Below, one piece after another: positions 1-7,269 of a stretch of DNA of 11,010 bases. Under the pieces are notes generated by a model. That model saw nothing but the letters and a program-made list of their open reading frames with translations, ran no database searches and was not told the origin of the DNA. Both the position numbers and the translations under genes were made by a program. The DNA is from Bacteroidales bacterium (GTDB taxonomy: Bacteria > Bacteroidota > Bacteroidia > Bacteroidales > Muribaculaceae). Positions within the stretch are counted from its first letter, which is position 1. Every line of letters starts with the position of its first letter. The stretch lies in the NCBI GenBank assembly GCA_019420545.1, contig JAHZGZ010000308.1, forward strand, positions 1-11,010. Direction: 5' to 3'.

Positions 1-1339
1 AACCGCGGCCACCATAGGTCTTCTCGGCAAGGGCGTTGGGAATATCCGCCCATACAGCGGCGGTATTGCCTTTCAGGACTTTAGCGGCCCGGTCGTTGCC
101 AAGTTGCTCAAGCGGACGGTTGGTAAGTACCAGACAATTACCATTGACAAGGAGCATACGCACCGGTGCCACGCCGGGAATCTGCCATACGTATGCGTCA
201 TCTTTCTTTACCGGGGGAATGCCAAGTGTGGTAAGTATGTCGGAAAAATCAGTCAGAGTAGCGGCAGCCTTGCGTTTGTCAAGCTGTATACCGACGAAAA
301 AATTGATGTCGTTGGACAGACCGGGGCCTGAGGAGAGGCGACTGTCGGTTGTCGAACCGGCGGCAATCAATATAGTACCGTCGATGCGTTTCAGATACGG
401 CATCATGACGGCAAGCACGGCTTTCTGTCGCATATCCATAGGTATGACGGCCTGTAGCGATTCTGTCACCTTATCCCAGTCGATATCGGAAGGTATTCCG
501 GCCCCAAACGCTATCATGTCGGTGGGTGACAGGTATTTAAACAGCGAAGAGTCTATTTTCTTCAATGAAGCGTCGATATCGGTCTCTTTCCCGTCGAGGT
601 TAACCGACTTAGCGGTAAATTCTATCTCGGTACCGTTATTATCAAAATCGGCGGTAAGACATAGCCAGCCTTTAACAGGTTCTTCACCAAGGGGACGTTG
701 AGCGCACGCCATACGCAGAACACGATCGGGCTGTGAAAGAAATTTTGACAGATATCTGACGGATGCAATTGATTTATTGGATGCGATCTCAAGTCCGGCA
801 TCAAGCATTTCAACCGCTTTCTCACAATCTGACGAAGCAACAATCCATCCCTGACGACCGCGTATCAGCAATGAAGTCCCATCGCCGAGACTGTACACAT
901 CAAAGCCTTGCTTTTCATTGGCGTTTAATGCGTGTAATTCCGCAATCAGTTTGGCTTCATCCTTAATAATAAAGGTTAGAGTGTAGATACCGGTTCGCAT
1001 CGATTCAACCATCGGACGCGACTGGCTGTCAGTAACGGCATATGCCACAAGCATATCGCGGTCAAGCGCATCCGACATTATGAGTGACGTAAGGCATCGG
1101 CGTGTTGGTTCGCCGGTTTTCGAAAGGATGCGCTCGAGAGTCTGCGATGCAGAAAGCTTTCCACCCATGTCCTTTCCGTTGAGTGCAGCCTCCAGGCGAG
1201 CGGGACTTATCGCCAATATTACAGGCGACTCGGCCGGAACGGTTTCAAGTATATTTCCGTCATTATGGCATGAAGCCAGTATAACGGTAGCCAGAATCAG
1301 CCCAATGAGGCGAACCGACAGATTGCGTGGAGTAATCAT
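1..1339 (-). CDS. Putative lipoprotein of unassigned family (3' end beyond window)
   Basis: I do not recognise this gene with certainty. On the minus strand an uninterrupted frame runs from ATG at 1339-1337 to the window edge, giving 446 codons and no stop. An in-frame TAA lies just upstream (1363-1361) with no other ATG between, so the start is secure. The N-terminus is a lipoprotein signal: a basic start, a hydrophobic stretch (residues 11-20) and the lipobox LASC with Cys24, so the mature protein should be lipid-anchored in the envelope. Past the Cys the chain is mixed alpha/beta with no enzyme motif that I can see; the opening part of the mature chain (TVPAESPVILAIS) recalls the DUF4836/DUF3352-like lipoproteins of Bacteroidota, which begin with a similar 'P-A-x-x-x-V-V-x-I' strand. 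That family link is from memory and tentative. It lies 39 bases downstream of the helicase gene on the same strand and is probably co-transcribed with it. Confidence 0.75.
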   Translation of the reverse strand, partial: MITPRNLSVRLIGLILATVILASCHNDGNILETVPAESPVILAISPARLEAALNGKDMGGKLSASQTLERILSKTGEPTRRCLTSLIMSDALDRDMLVAYAVTDSQSRPMVESMRTGIYTLTFIIKDEAKLIAELHALNANEKQGFDVYSLGDGTSLLIRGRQGWIVASSDCEKAVEMLDAGLEIASNKSIASVRYLSKFLSQPDRVLRMACAQRPLGEEPVKGWLCLTADFDNNGTEIEFTAKSVNLDGKETDIDASLKKIDSSLFKYLSPTDMIAFGAGIPSDIDWDKVTESLQAVIPMDMRQKAVLAVMMPYLKRIDGTILIAAGSTTDSRLSSGPGLSNDINFFVGIQLDKRKAAATLTDFSDILTTLGIPPVKKDDAYVWQIPGVAPVRMLLVNGNCLVLTNRPLEQLGNDRAAKVLKGNTAAVWADIPNALAEKTYGGRG

Positions 1340-1378
1340 AAGCAACTGTTCTAAATTATTTTATGTTAAGCGATCTGA

Positions 1379-2695
1379 TTATTTGATTAGAGAAACTTTT
1401 ACTTTCTTTCCCTTGAGTTTCTGTGCCGACAGACGTTGTGCCATCTCTCTGGCTTCAGCCACCGGCACCGCCGCAATCGCGCTATGATCGCGTACTACTA
1501 TGCGCCCTACACTTTGTGGATCAACGCCACCCTGCTTTATAATAAAGCCGGCAATGTCGCCGCGCGATATTTTCTCTTTCTTTCCGGCATTGAAATACAA
1601 TGTGGCGGCAGAAGCATGGATTGGATTGTCGGAATGTCCGGTAGGTGCGTATGCCCTGTCGAAAATCATATAATCCGGTATACTGTCGGCTTCGGAAGTC
1701 AGCACATATACAGTGCCTTTGGCTTCTACACGCGCCGTGCGTCCGTTGCGGTGGATCCATGTCTCTTCCGACAGGGGCATATGATAATGAATGATGGCGT
1801 TTATCGAGTCGATATCAAGTCCGCGCGCGCCGAGGTCGGTGCTGACCAATATGGGTGTCGAGCCGTTGTTGAGCAGATCGACTGCTTTCTCCCGGTCATT
1901 CTGGTCGAGTGCTCCATGATAGATGCCTACCGGAAGGCCGGCTTTGTGCAAGAACTGATAGACTCTGTCGGCACTTTCACGATGGTTGACAAATACTATC
2001 ACTTTACCGTCGGGAAAAGAATGCAACAGATCGGAAAGCGTGTTGAGCTTATCGCGCGAAGGGCTTTCGACTTCAACTATCTGCATACGTGAACGCGGAG
2101 CATCGGTATTGTCAAGATAATCGATAGTCTCCACCGCTTCGAGCTTAAGGAAACCCGGGAATTCTTCAAGACGGGTAGCCGAAGTGAGTATGGTACGCGC
2201 ACGGTTCGGCATAGTGCGTACCACCTTTTTCATTTCATCCTGGAATCCGAGTTCAAGCGATTTGTCGTACTCGTCAAGCACGAGCACACGTGTGGGATAC
2301 AAGTCGATCTGTTTGCGTTCAATATGGTCAAGGAGGCGTCCGGGTGTGGCAACAATGATATCCGGCACCGGAGTGAGCGAATTCTTTTCATCAAGCATAG
2401 AATGCCCTCCGTAAAGAGCCACTACCTTATATCCGGTTGCCAGTTCACGCATTACACGGTATATCTGCATTACAAGCTCGCGCGATGGTGCTATCACCAC
2501 TCCCTGAACCTTAGCCATGGGCGATTGTAGCGACAAAAGCATCATAGCGACAAAAGCTACAGTCTTACCGCTTCCCGTAGGTGATAAAATCACTGTATCA
2601 GGTGTATTTGATGCGATGGCGGCCTCCTGCATCGGATTTAGAGTCTCGATACCCATACGGGTATGAATATTGGTTATGATTTCCTGTCTTTTCAT
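1379..2695 (-). CDS. DEAD-box ATP-dependent RNA helicase, DbpA-like
   Basis: This 438-residue protein should unwind or remodel structured RNA using ATP in the cytoplasm. All core helicase motifs are visible in order: Q motif around Q23, Walker A SPTGSGKT (38-45), motif Ia PSREL (70-74), GG (96-97), ATPGRLLD (116-123), motif II DEYD (141-144), SAT (172-174), FVNHRE (235-240), STDLGARGLDID (285-296) and HRNGRTAR (315-322). The last ~70 residues (about 367-437) resemble the DbpA C-terminal RNA-binding domain, with SRGDIAGFI and a V-G-R-I-V-V strand. In E. coli, DbpA uses this domain to bind 23S rRNA hairpin 92 during 50S assembly; the same target here is inference. Motif II is DEYD, not DEAD; the two acidic residues that handle Mg-ATP are kept, so activity is expected. 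The length fits the family (E. coli DbpA is about 460). The start ATG at 2695-2693 begins a good Q-motif region, and the gene diverges from the T9SS operon. Confidence 0.93.
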   Translation of the reverse strand: MKRQEIITNIHTRMGIETLNPMQEAAIASNTPDTVILSPTGSGKTVAFVAMMLLSLQSPMAKVQGVVIAPSRELVMQIYRVMRELATGYKVVALYGGHSMLDEKNSLTPVPDIIVATPGRLLDHIERKQIDLYPTRVLVLDEYDKSLELGFQDEMKKVVRTMPNRARTILTSATRLEEFPGFLKLEAVETIDYLDNTDAPRSRMQIVEVESPSRDKLNTLSDLLHSFPDGKVIVFVNHRESADRVYQFLHKAGLPVGIYHGALDQNDREKAVDLLNNGSTPILVSTDLGARGLDIDSINAIIHYHMPLSEETWIHRNGRTARVEAKGTVYVLTSEADSIPDYMIFDRAYAPTGHSDNPIHASAATLYFNAGKKEKISRGDIAGFIIKQGGVDPQSVGRIVVRDHSAIAAVPVAEAREMAQRLSAQKLKGKKVKVSLIK

Positions 2696-2715
2696 ATTTT
2701 ATGCTGGTTGCGACA

Positions 2716-2723
2716 CAAATTTA
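2716..2723 (-). promoter_or_regulatory. Candidate -7 element for the helicase gene
   Basis: Read on the minus strand these bases are TAAATTTG, a match to the Bacteroidota -7 consensus TAnnTTTG, ending 20 bases before the helicase start codon. No TTG is found at the expected 19-21 base spacing upstream, so only half the promoter is supported. If used, the 5' leader would be only about 10-15 bases. Confidence 0.35.
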
Positions 2724-2902
2724 CATAAATACTAACAATATTTCATTTACATAAGGTCATAAAATAGCTCAAGTAATTTTCCCTATGGCTCATTTTTCTC
2801 GCAGGAGGCATCTAATAGCCTCAATCAAATGTTAAATTATAGCAAAATGCAATTAACCCCCTGAAAAATACATTAATATATGTTAAACGGCGAAAGGAAG
2901 AC

Positions 2903-2933
2903 TTGCACGCCTCGCAAAATGCCGCTATCTTTG
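2903..2933 (+). promoter_or_regulatory. Bacteroidota-type promoter (-33 TTG, -7 TATCTTTG)
   Basis: TTG at 2903-2905 and TATCTTTG at 2926-2933 are separated by exactly 20 bases. This agrees with the TTTG...N19-21...TAnnTTTG consensus of the Bacteroidota primary sigma factor. Transcription should begin near 2939-2941. It is the only well-formed forward promoter between the helicase and porT, so it is the best candidate to drive the T9SS operon, but a terminator lies about 40 bases downstream of the predicted start. Confidence 0.7.
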
Positions 2934-2939
2934 TGAGTG

Positions 2940-3010
2940 TGTTTTTCATAGTATTAGATTAAGATAAAGGTTTAAACGGGAAGAGATGTCGTGAGACATC
3001 TCTTCTTTTT
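2940..3010 (+). ncRNA. Putative short leader RNA or attenuated 5' leader of the T9SS operon
   Basis: The predicted start site near 2940 and the terminator ending at 3010 would define an RNA of about 70 bases. It contains no convincing reading frame. It could be a free small RNA, or the leader of the porT-porN mRNA in which read-through of the terminator sets expression. The sequence alone does not decide between these; I do not recognise a named riboswitch or RNA family in it. Confidence 0.35.
2981..3010 (+). terminator. Strong intrinsic terminator upstream of porT
   Basis: AAGAGATGTC (2981-2990) pairs perfectly over 10 bp with GACATCTCTT (2995-3004) around a GTGA tetraloop, and is followed directly by CTTTTT (3005-3010). 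The T-run is on the right-hand side only, so it should act on plus-strand transcription. It sits between the only good promoter and the T9SS genes. Confidence 0.8.
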
Positions 3011-3128
3011 AGTATTCCGACCGATGTCCTTAAGCATAAGCCGATAATGCCATAACGATACCTCAATAATTCATTTCAGAATATCACGACACAATAATGC
3101 GACAGAATATGGCGTTATCTATCCATAG

Positions 3129-3857
3129 ATGCAAACACGTCGTCATATATTATATATTATATGTATAGTACTGCTTCTGGCAGGCAGCGCACCTCTTGCG
3201 GCACAACGCAATGACAAGGTGCTCAACCGTCCGTATGCCGATCTGCGCCGTTGGCATATGGGGTTTTCGGTAGGTTTTTTTGTCCCGTCACTCGCATTTA
3301 CCCATAATGGTTTTGTCAACGAGCAGGGTGAGGCATGGTTTATGGAACAGCCCTCCTACTCTCCCGGATTTTGCGTCAACGGACTATTCGATCTGAGGCT
3401 GAACGAATATTTCAGTCTGCGTTTCACTCCCGGTATGTATTTTGGGAACCGTACGGTGAAAATGCGCGACAACACCTCGGGTGCCGTGGAGCAACAGGAT
3501 ATAAAATCGACATATATCGTAATGCCGCTTGACTTGAAATATAATGCCGTGCGCCTACATAATGTGCGGCCATACATGCTTGCGGGAATTATGCCTACAT
3601 TTGATGTAGCGAAGCGCCGCAACCGCGATTTCCTGCAATTGAAACCGTCGGATTTCATGCTGTCGATAGGTTTTGGATGCGATCTATATCTTCCATACTT
3701 CAAATTTGCCCCGGAAATAAAGTTCTGTTTCGGACTTACCGATCAGTTAAAACGCAATCGGCCTGATCTTGAGGATGACCCCGACCGGTTAAAGTTCACG
3801 CAATCGCTCACTAAAGTGCGCCAGCAGATGGTTGTACTCACATTTTATTTCGAATAA
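3129..3857 (+). CDS. porT: T9SS outer-membrane protein, PorT/SprT family
   Basis: This 242-residue protein is assigned to the PorT family, outer-membrane beta-barrel proteins required for type IX secretion of C-terminal-signal cargo. The N-terminus is a signal peptide (basic residues 4-5, hydrophobic core 8-20, likely cleavage near AA-Q at 25-26). The mature part begins with a W-H-M-G-F-S strand and continues as alternating aromatic/hydrophobic strands ending in FYFE, as expected for a small barrel whose last residue is aromatic or nearly so. About 240 residues is the usual PorT size. It is the first gene of the operon and ends 6 bases before porP. The start codon overlaps the right arm of a small hairpin (3117-3130). 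The assignment rests on overall pattern plus context; a generic porin-family label is the alternative. Confidence 0.78.
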   Translation: MQTRRHILYIICIVLLLAGSAPLAAQRNDKVLNRPYADLRRWHMGFSVGFFVPSLAFTHNGFVNEQGEAWFMEQPSYSPGFCVNGLFDLRLNEYFSLRFTPGMYFGNRTVKMRDNTSGAVEQQDIKSTYIVMPLDLKYNAVRLHNVRPYMLAGIMPTFDVAKRRNRDFLQLKPSDFMLSIGFGCDLYLPYFKFAPEIKFCFGLTDQLKRNRPDLEDDPDRLKFTQSLTKVRQQMVVLTFYFE

Positions 3858-3863
3858 CCGGCC

Positions 3864-4853
3864 ATGACCCGTTCACTGATTTGTAAAGCAAAAAGGATTG
3901 TTGCGGCGGGGATATTGCTGGCAGCTATGTCAATCGATACGTCAGCCCAAGTCGATGCAGGATTCACTCAATACTTTGAAGTTCCATCGTATTACAATCC
4001 GGCAGCCATAGGCCTTACCGACTATCTGCGCATACGTGGCGGTTCACGCCTGCAATGGATGGGCATACCCAAAGCACCGAAAACATTTCTTGCCAATGCT
4101 GACATGCCGGTAAAGCTGTTCGGGAAAAGGATTGGCGTCGGACTGGTCATGCAACAGGAAAGTATGGGTCTGTACAATAATCTTACGCTCGGAGCAATGG
4201 GTGCCTACAAGCTGAAGTTGCTTAAAGGAGAGTTGTCGGTCGGTTTCCGCATCGGTCTTTTCGATGAATCTTTCCGTGGGTCGGAGGTCATTCTCCCTGA
4301 TGACGATGACTATCATCAAAGTGCAGACGATGCCATACCTACAACAGATGTACACGGTACGGCTTTTGATGCAAGTCTCGGAGCCTACTACAAGCATCCC
4401 CTTTTCTGGGTCGGCATTTCCGCAACACATATCAACCAGCCAACCGTAAACATGTCAACTGACGGAACGGAAGCAAAACAGTATGAATTCAAAGCCGGTT
4501 GCAGCTTCTATTTCATGGGAGGTGGCAATATTCCAATAAAAAACACGTTATTTGAAGTACAGCCTTCTGTGTTGGTAAAGACCGACTTCACATTCACAAC
4601 GGCTGAAATTACCGCACGGCTGCAATATAATCGCTTCTTTTACGGAGGATTGGCTTACCGATACAACGATGCAGTAGCATTGCTGCTTGGCGCCAATTTC
4701 AAGAACTTCTTCGTCGGCTACAGCTATGACTATCCTATCAGCGACATAGCCAAAGCCAGCACGGGAAGTCATGAAATATGGCTCGGATACAGCATGAAAC
4801 TTGACTTGGGAGAGAAGAATAGACATAGACACAAAAGCATACGAATAATGTAA
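3864..4853 (+). CDS. porP: T9SS outer-membrane protein, PorP/SprF family
   Basis: This 329-residue protein belongs to the PorP/SprF family of outer-membrane barrel proteins. The signal peptide spans about residues 1-29 (hydrophobic 12-22, cleavage near TSAQ). The family hallmark YYNPAAIG is at 43-50, followed by a conserved SRLQWMGIPKAPKTF-like segment (61-75) and long runs of barrel strands such as VGLVMQQESMGLYNN; the typical late 'G-I-S-A-T-H-I-N-Q-P' strand is also present. In T9SS the copy linked to porKLMN works with the PorK-PorN ring and the PorLM motor; unlinked paralogues often pair with a specific large adhesin cargo. Its place directly before porK (10-base gap) marks it as the core copy. 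Length is typical. Confidence 0.93.
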   Translation: MTRSLICKAKRIVAAGILLAAMSIDTSAQVDAGFTQYFEVPSYYNPAAIGLTDYLRIRGGSRLQWMGIPKAPKTFLANADMPVKLFGKRIGVGLVMQQESMGLYNNLTLGAMGAYKLKLLKGELSVGFRIGLFDESFRGSEVILPDDDDYHQSADDAIPTTDVHGTAFDASLGAYYKHPLFWVGISATHINQPTVNMSTDGTEAKQYEFKAGCSFYFMGGGNIPIKNTLFEVQPSVLVKTDFTFTTAEITARLQYNRFFYGGLAYRYNDAVALLLGANFKNFFVGYSYDYPISDIAKASTGSHEIWLGYSMKLDLGEKNRHRHKSIRIM

Positions 4854-4863
4854 CTTTATAGTT

Positions 4864-6309
4864 ATGAATAAAATACAGGATTATCTATTTATCGCCATAA
4901 TTACTGCCCCGATAGCGACCTCTTGCGCATTGGGGAGCCATAGCAGCATGGGAGGCGAGGTAACCGGCGTAAGCGGTACGTCGTGGGCCGAGCCGACCCC
5001 ATACGGCATGGTTCTTATCGACCGCGGATCCATGAAGGTCGGTCCGGCAAAAGCCGACAGCGCCTGGAATCTTCGTGCCGATGCCAGAGGCATAAGTGTC
5101 GACGGATTCTGGATGGATGAGACCGAAGTTACAAACGGTAAATACAAACAGTTTGTACATTGGGTGCGCGATTCCATCATACGTGAGCGCCTCGCCGATC
5201 CTGCTTATGGCGGCAACGAGGAGTTCAAAATCGAAGAAGACCGCGAAGGTAATCCGGTAAAGCCATATCTCAACTGGAACAAGGCTATACCTTGGCGCAA
5301 TCCATCGGAGGATGAAGCACGCGCCATTGAAAGTGTATACAGAATCAATCCGATTACCGGAGTAAAGGAGCTTGATCCCGAGCAGCTGAACTACCGGTAT
5401 GAAATTTATAATCATACCGAAGCTGCAAAGCGCAAAAACCGGATGAATCCGGCTCGCCGCGACTACAATACCGACCGCCCGATCGACACTACCCTCCCGG
5501 TAATATCCAAAGACACAGCCTATATCAACGATGAAGGCGATATTGTGCGCCAGACTATCTCGCGTGCATTATCAGGCGACTATGATTTTGTCAATACATA
5601 TATCGTGAACATCTATCCCGACACAACGGCATGGATAAACGACTTTGAAAATGCATATAACGAGCCATATGTAAGGCTGTACTTCTCCCATGGCGGTTAC
5701 AACGATTATCCGGTAGTCGGTGTGAGCTGGGAGCAGGCCAATGCGTTCAGCCACTGGCGCACCGAATTCCTGCGCCGTTCGCTCGGCAAGGATGGAATCT
5801 ATGTGGAACCATACCGGCTTCCTACCGAGGCCGAATGGGAATACGCAGCCCGTGCCGGCAACAACGATAACATGTATCCGTGGGATGGCGAATTGCCTCT
5901 CACCGAGGACAAAGGTTGCTTCTATGCCAACTTCAAGCCGGATGAAGGCAACTATTCCCGCGACGGCCATATCATCACATCGCGCGTCGGTACATATTCG
6001 CCCAATGACTTCGGCCTTTACGATATGGCCGGAAACGTCAGTGAATGGACTTCAACAGCCTACACCGAAAGTGTCGGCAAACTTACTTCCGACCTGAATC
6101 CGGAATACCGCTACGATGCAGCCATCGAGGATCCATATAAGATGAAACGTAAGATTGTACGTGGCGGCTCATGGAAAGATGTGGCACACAACGTACGTTC
6201 CGACCTGCGTATGTGGGAATATCAGAATGAGCAACGCTCTTATATCGGATTCCGCAATGTACGCACACAGATAGGTTTTGCCAAAGGCCAGGGTCAGAAA
6301 CAGAAATAA
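4864..6309 (+). CDS. porK: T9SS ring lipoprotein PorK/GldK
   Basis: This 481-residue lipoprotein forms, with PorN, the large periplasmic ring attached to the outer membrane in T9SS. It has a lipoprotein signal ending ATSC with Cys21. The rest carries a formylglycine-generating-enzyme (SUMF1) fold: MVLIDRGS near 49-56, the WMDETEVTNGKYKQF block (83-97), VVGVSWEQANAF (284-295), RLPTEAEWEYAARAG (318-332), GLYDMAGNVSEW (384-395), RGGSWKD (433-439) and IGFRNV (461-466). Between the second and third blocks lies a long segment of nearly 190 residues that is characteristic of GldK relative to true FGE. The only cysteines are Cys21 and Cys352; the GFRC-type active-site Cys is Asn465 here, so the fold is used structurally and catalysis is not expected. 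It sits 10 bases after porP and 48 before porL. Confidence 0.95.
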   Translation: MNKIQDYLFIAIITAPIATSCALGSHSSMGGEVTGVSGTSWAEPTPYGMVLIDRGSMKVGPAKADSAWNLRADARGISVDGFWMDETEVTNGKYKQFVHWVRDSIIRERLADPAYGGNEEFKIEEDREGNPVKPYLNWNKAIPWRNPSEDEARAIESVYRINPITGVKELDPEQLNYRYEIYNHTEAAKRKNRMNPARRDYNTDRPIDTTLPVISKDTAYINDEGDIVRQTISRALSGDYDFVNTYIVNIYPDTTAWINDFENAYNEPYVRLYFSHGGYNDYPVVGVSWEQANAFSHWRTEFLRRSLGKDGIYVEPYRLPTEAEWEYAARAGNNDNMYPWDGELPLTEDKGCFYANFKPDEGNYSRDGHIITSRVGTYSPNDFGLYDMAGNVSEWTSTAYTESVGKLTSDLNPEYRYDAAIEDPYKMKRKIVRGGSWKDVAHNVRSDLRMWEYQNEQRSYIGFRNVRTQIGFAKGQGQKQK

Positions 6310-6357
6310 TACCACCTGCCTAATAAATCAGCAATCATCATATCACCATCCAACACA

Positions 6358-7245
6358 ATGGGAAAGATCAAAAGATATAAAAACAGCATCGAACGTTTTC
6401 TCTCCGGCGAAAAAGGCCAGCGCTTTTTCAATTTCGCATACTCGATCGGCGCAGCTATCGTAATCTGGGGCGCGCTGTTCAAGATACTTCACCTGCCTGG
6501 CGGCAGTACCCTCCTTTCAATCGGTATGGGTACTGAGGTACTGATGTTTATTCTTACCGCCTTCGACCGTCCGCCACGCGAGTACCATTGGGAAGAGGTA
6601 TTCCCGGTACTCAGCACTAAAAATCCCGATGACCGTCCGGATTTCCAGAACGGAGGCGGTATTGTCATCGGATCCCACGGAGGCACCACGGTTGCCGAGG
6701 GCAATGTTGTCGCAGGGAACGGCACATCGCAGATAGTGCTTCCGCCGGATGCCACACCTACCGATGAATATGTGGCACAGATCGCCGCCCTCTCGCAGCA
6801 GATGGATCAGCTGCGCCATACCACTGAATCGCTCAACAATGTGAGTGAGGTATTGCTCCAGTCGTACAAAGCCATTACCGAGAATTCCGAAAACATCACC
6901 CGCAGCTCTACCGGATATGTAGAGGAAATGCAGGCCCTGAACCGTAACATCGCAGGCTTGAATACCATCTATGAAATCCAGCTCAAGAGCGTCAGCTCGC
7001 AGCTTGATTCTATCGACCGCGTTAACCGTGGCATAAAAGACATACGCGATATGTATGAAAAGTCGTCGGCAATGAGCGAGCGCTATTGTGAAGAAACCGA
7101 AAAGATGGCACGCTATATGCAGCAACTCAACCAGGTATATGAGAAGATGCTCCACGCCATGACCATCAACATGTACCACCCGATGGGTGCGCCGGCCACT
7201 CCACCCTCTCAGGAATCACCTGAGTCAATGTCCTCAATACGTTAA
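6358..7245 (+). CDS. porL: T9SS inner-membrane motor protein PorL/GldL
   Basis: This 295-residue protein is the cytoplasmic-membrane stator-like part of the T9SS motor; PorL and PorM together turn the proton gradient into motion that powers secretion. Two adjacent membrane helices are visible at about 24-43 and 50-69. They contain Lys42 at the end of the first and Glu60 within the second (GMGTEVLMF); a conserved membrane Glu in GldL is known to be essential for motor function, and Glu60 is the obvious candidate. A glycine/proline-rich linker follows (about 95-135). The remaining cytoplasmic part (about 136-270) is a long heptad-like helical region rich in Q, E, L and S, predicted to coil. The tail is Pro/Ser-rich. 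No Shine-Dalgarno is present before ATG at 6358. It lies between porK and porM with gaps of 48 and 24 bases. Confidence 0.95.
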   Translation: MGKIKRYKNSIERFLSGEKGQRFFNFAYSIGAAIVIWGALFKILHLPGGSTLLSIGMGTEVLMFILTAFDRPPREYHWEEVFPVLSTKNPDDRPDFQNGGGIVIGSHGGTTVAEGNVVAGNGTSQIVLPPDATPTDEYVAQIAALSQQMDQLRHTTESLNNVSEVLLQSYKAITENSENITRSSTGYVEEMQALNRNIAGLNTIYEIQLKSVSSQLDSIDRVNRGIKDIRDMYEKSSAMSERYCEETEKMARYMQQLNQVYEKMLHAMTINMYHPMGAPATPPSQESPESMSSIR

Positions 7246-7269
7246 CCACAACATCTTACGACACCCAAA

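Larger units (their letters stand above)
2696..3128. other. Divergent intergenic region between helicase and T9SS operon
   Basis: This 433-base stretch separates the minus-strand helicase from the plus-strand porT gene. I see no credible gene in it. The helicase-proximal half (about 2700-2890) is AT-rich and holds only the candidate -7 element at 2716-2723 and weak short hairpins. The right half holds a clear forward promoter (2903-2933), a strong terminator hairpin (2981-3010), and then about 118 bases with no recognisable second promoter before the porT start codon. Confidence 0.7.

Noticed and set aside
36..701. A 221-residue plus-strand open frame
   Set aside because: It is antisense to the lipoprotein frame that runs unbroken from 1339 to the window edge with a clear lipobox. 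The plus-strand product is low in recognisable features and Ser/Arg-rich in the way shadow frames are.
1436..2092. A 218-residue plus-strand open frame
   Set aside because: It lies entirely inside the helicase gene on the opposite strand, where all helicase motifs are intact; the product resembles nothing.
2805..2822. GAGGC...GCCTC inverted repeat as a possible terminator or operator
   Set aside because: The stem is only 5 bp with an 8-base loop, has no T-run on either side, and no gene ends nearby. Chance occurrence is likely.
2700..2900. AT-rich stretch as a replication origin, attachment site or insertion-sequence remnant
   Set aside because: No direct repeats, DnaA-box clusters, tRNA end, terminal inverted repeats or transposase fragments are visible. 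It looks like ordinary divergent intergenic DNA.
4885..5415. A 176-residue minus-strand open frame
   Set aside because: It is antisense to porK, in the region encoding the lipoprotein signal and the first conserved block.
6517..7179. A 220-residue minus-strand open frame
   Set aside because: It is antisense to porL, whose membrane helices and coiled-coil region are clearly coding.
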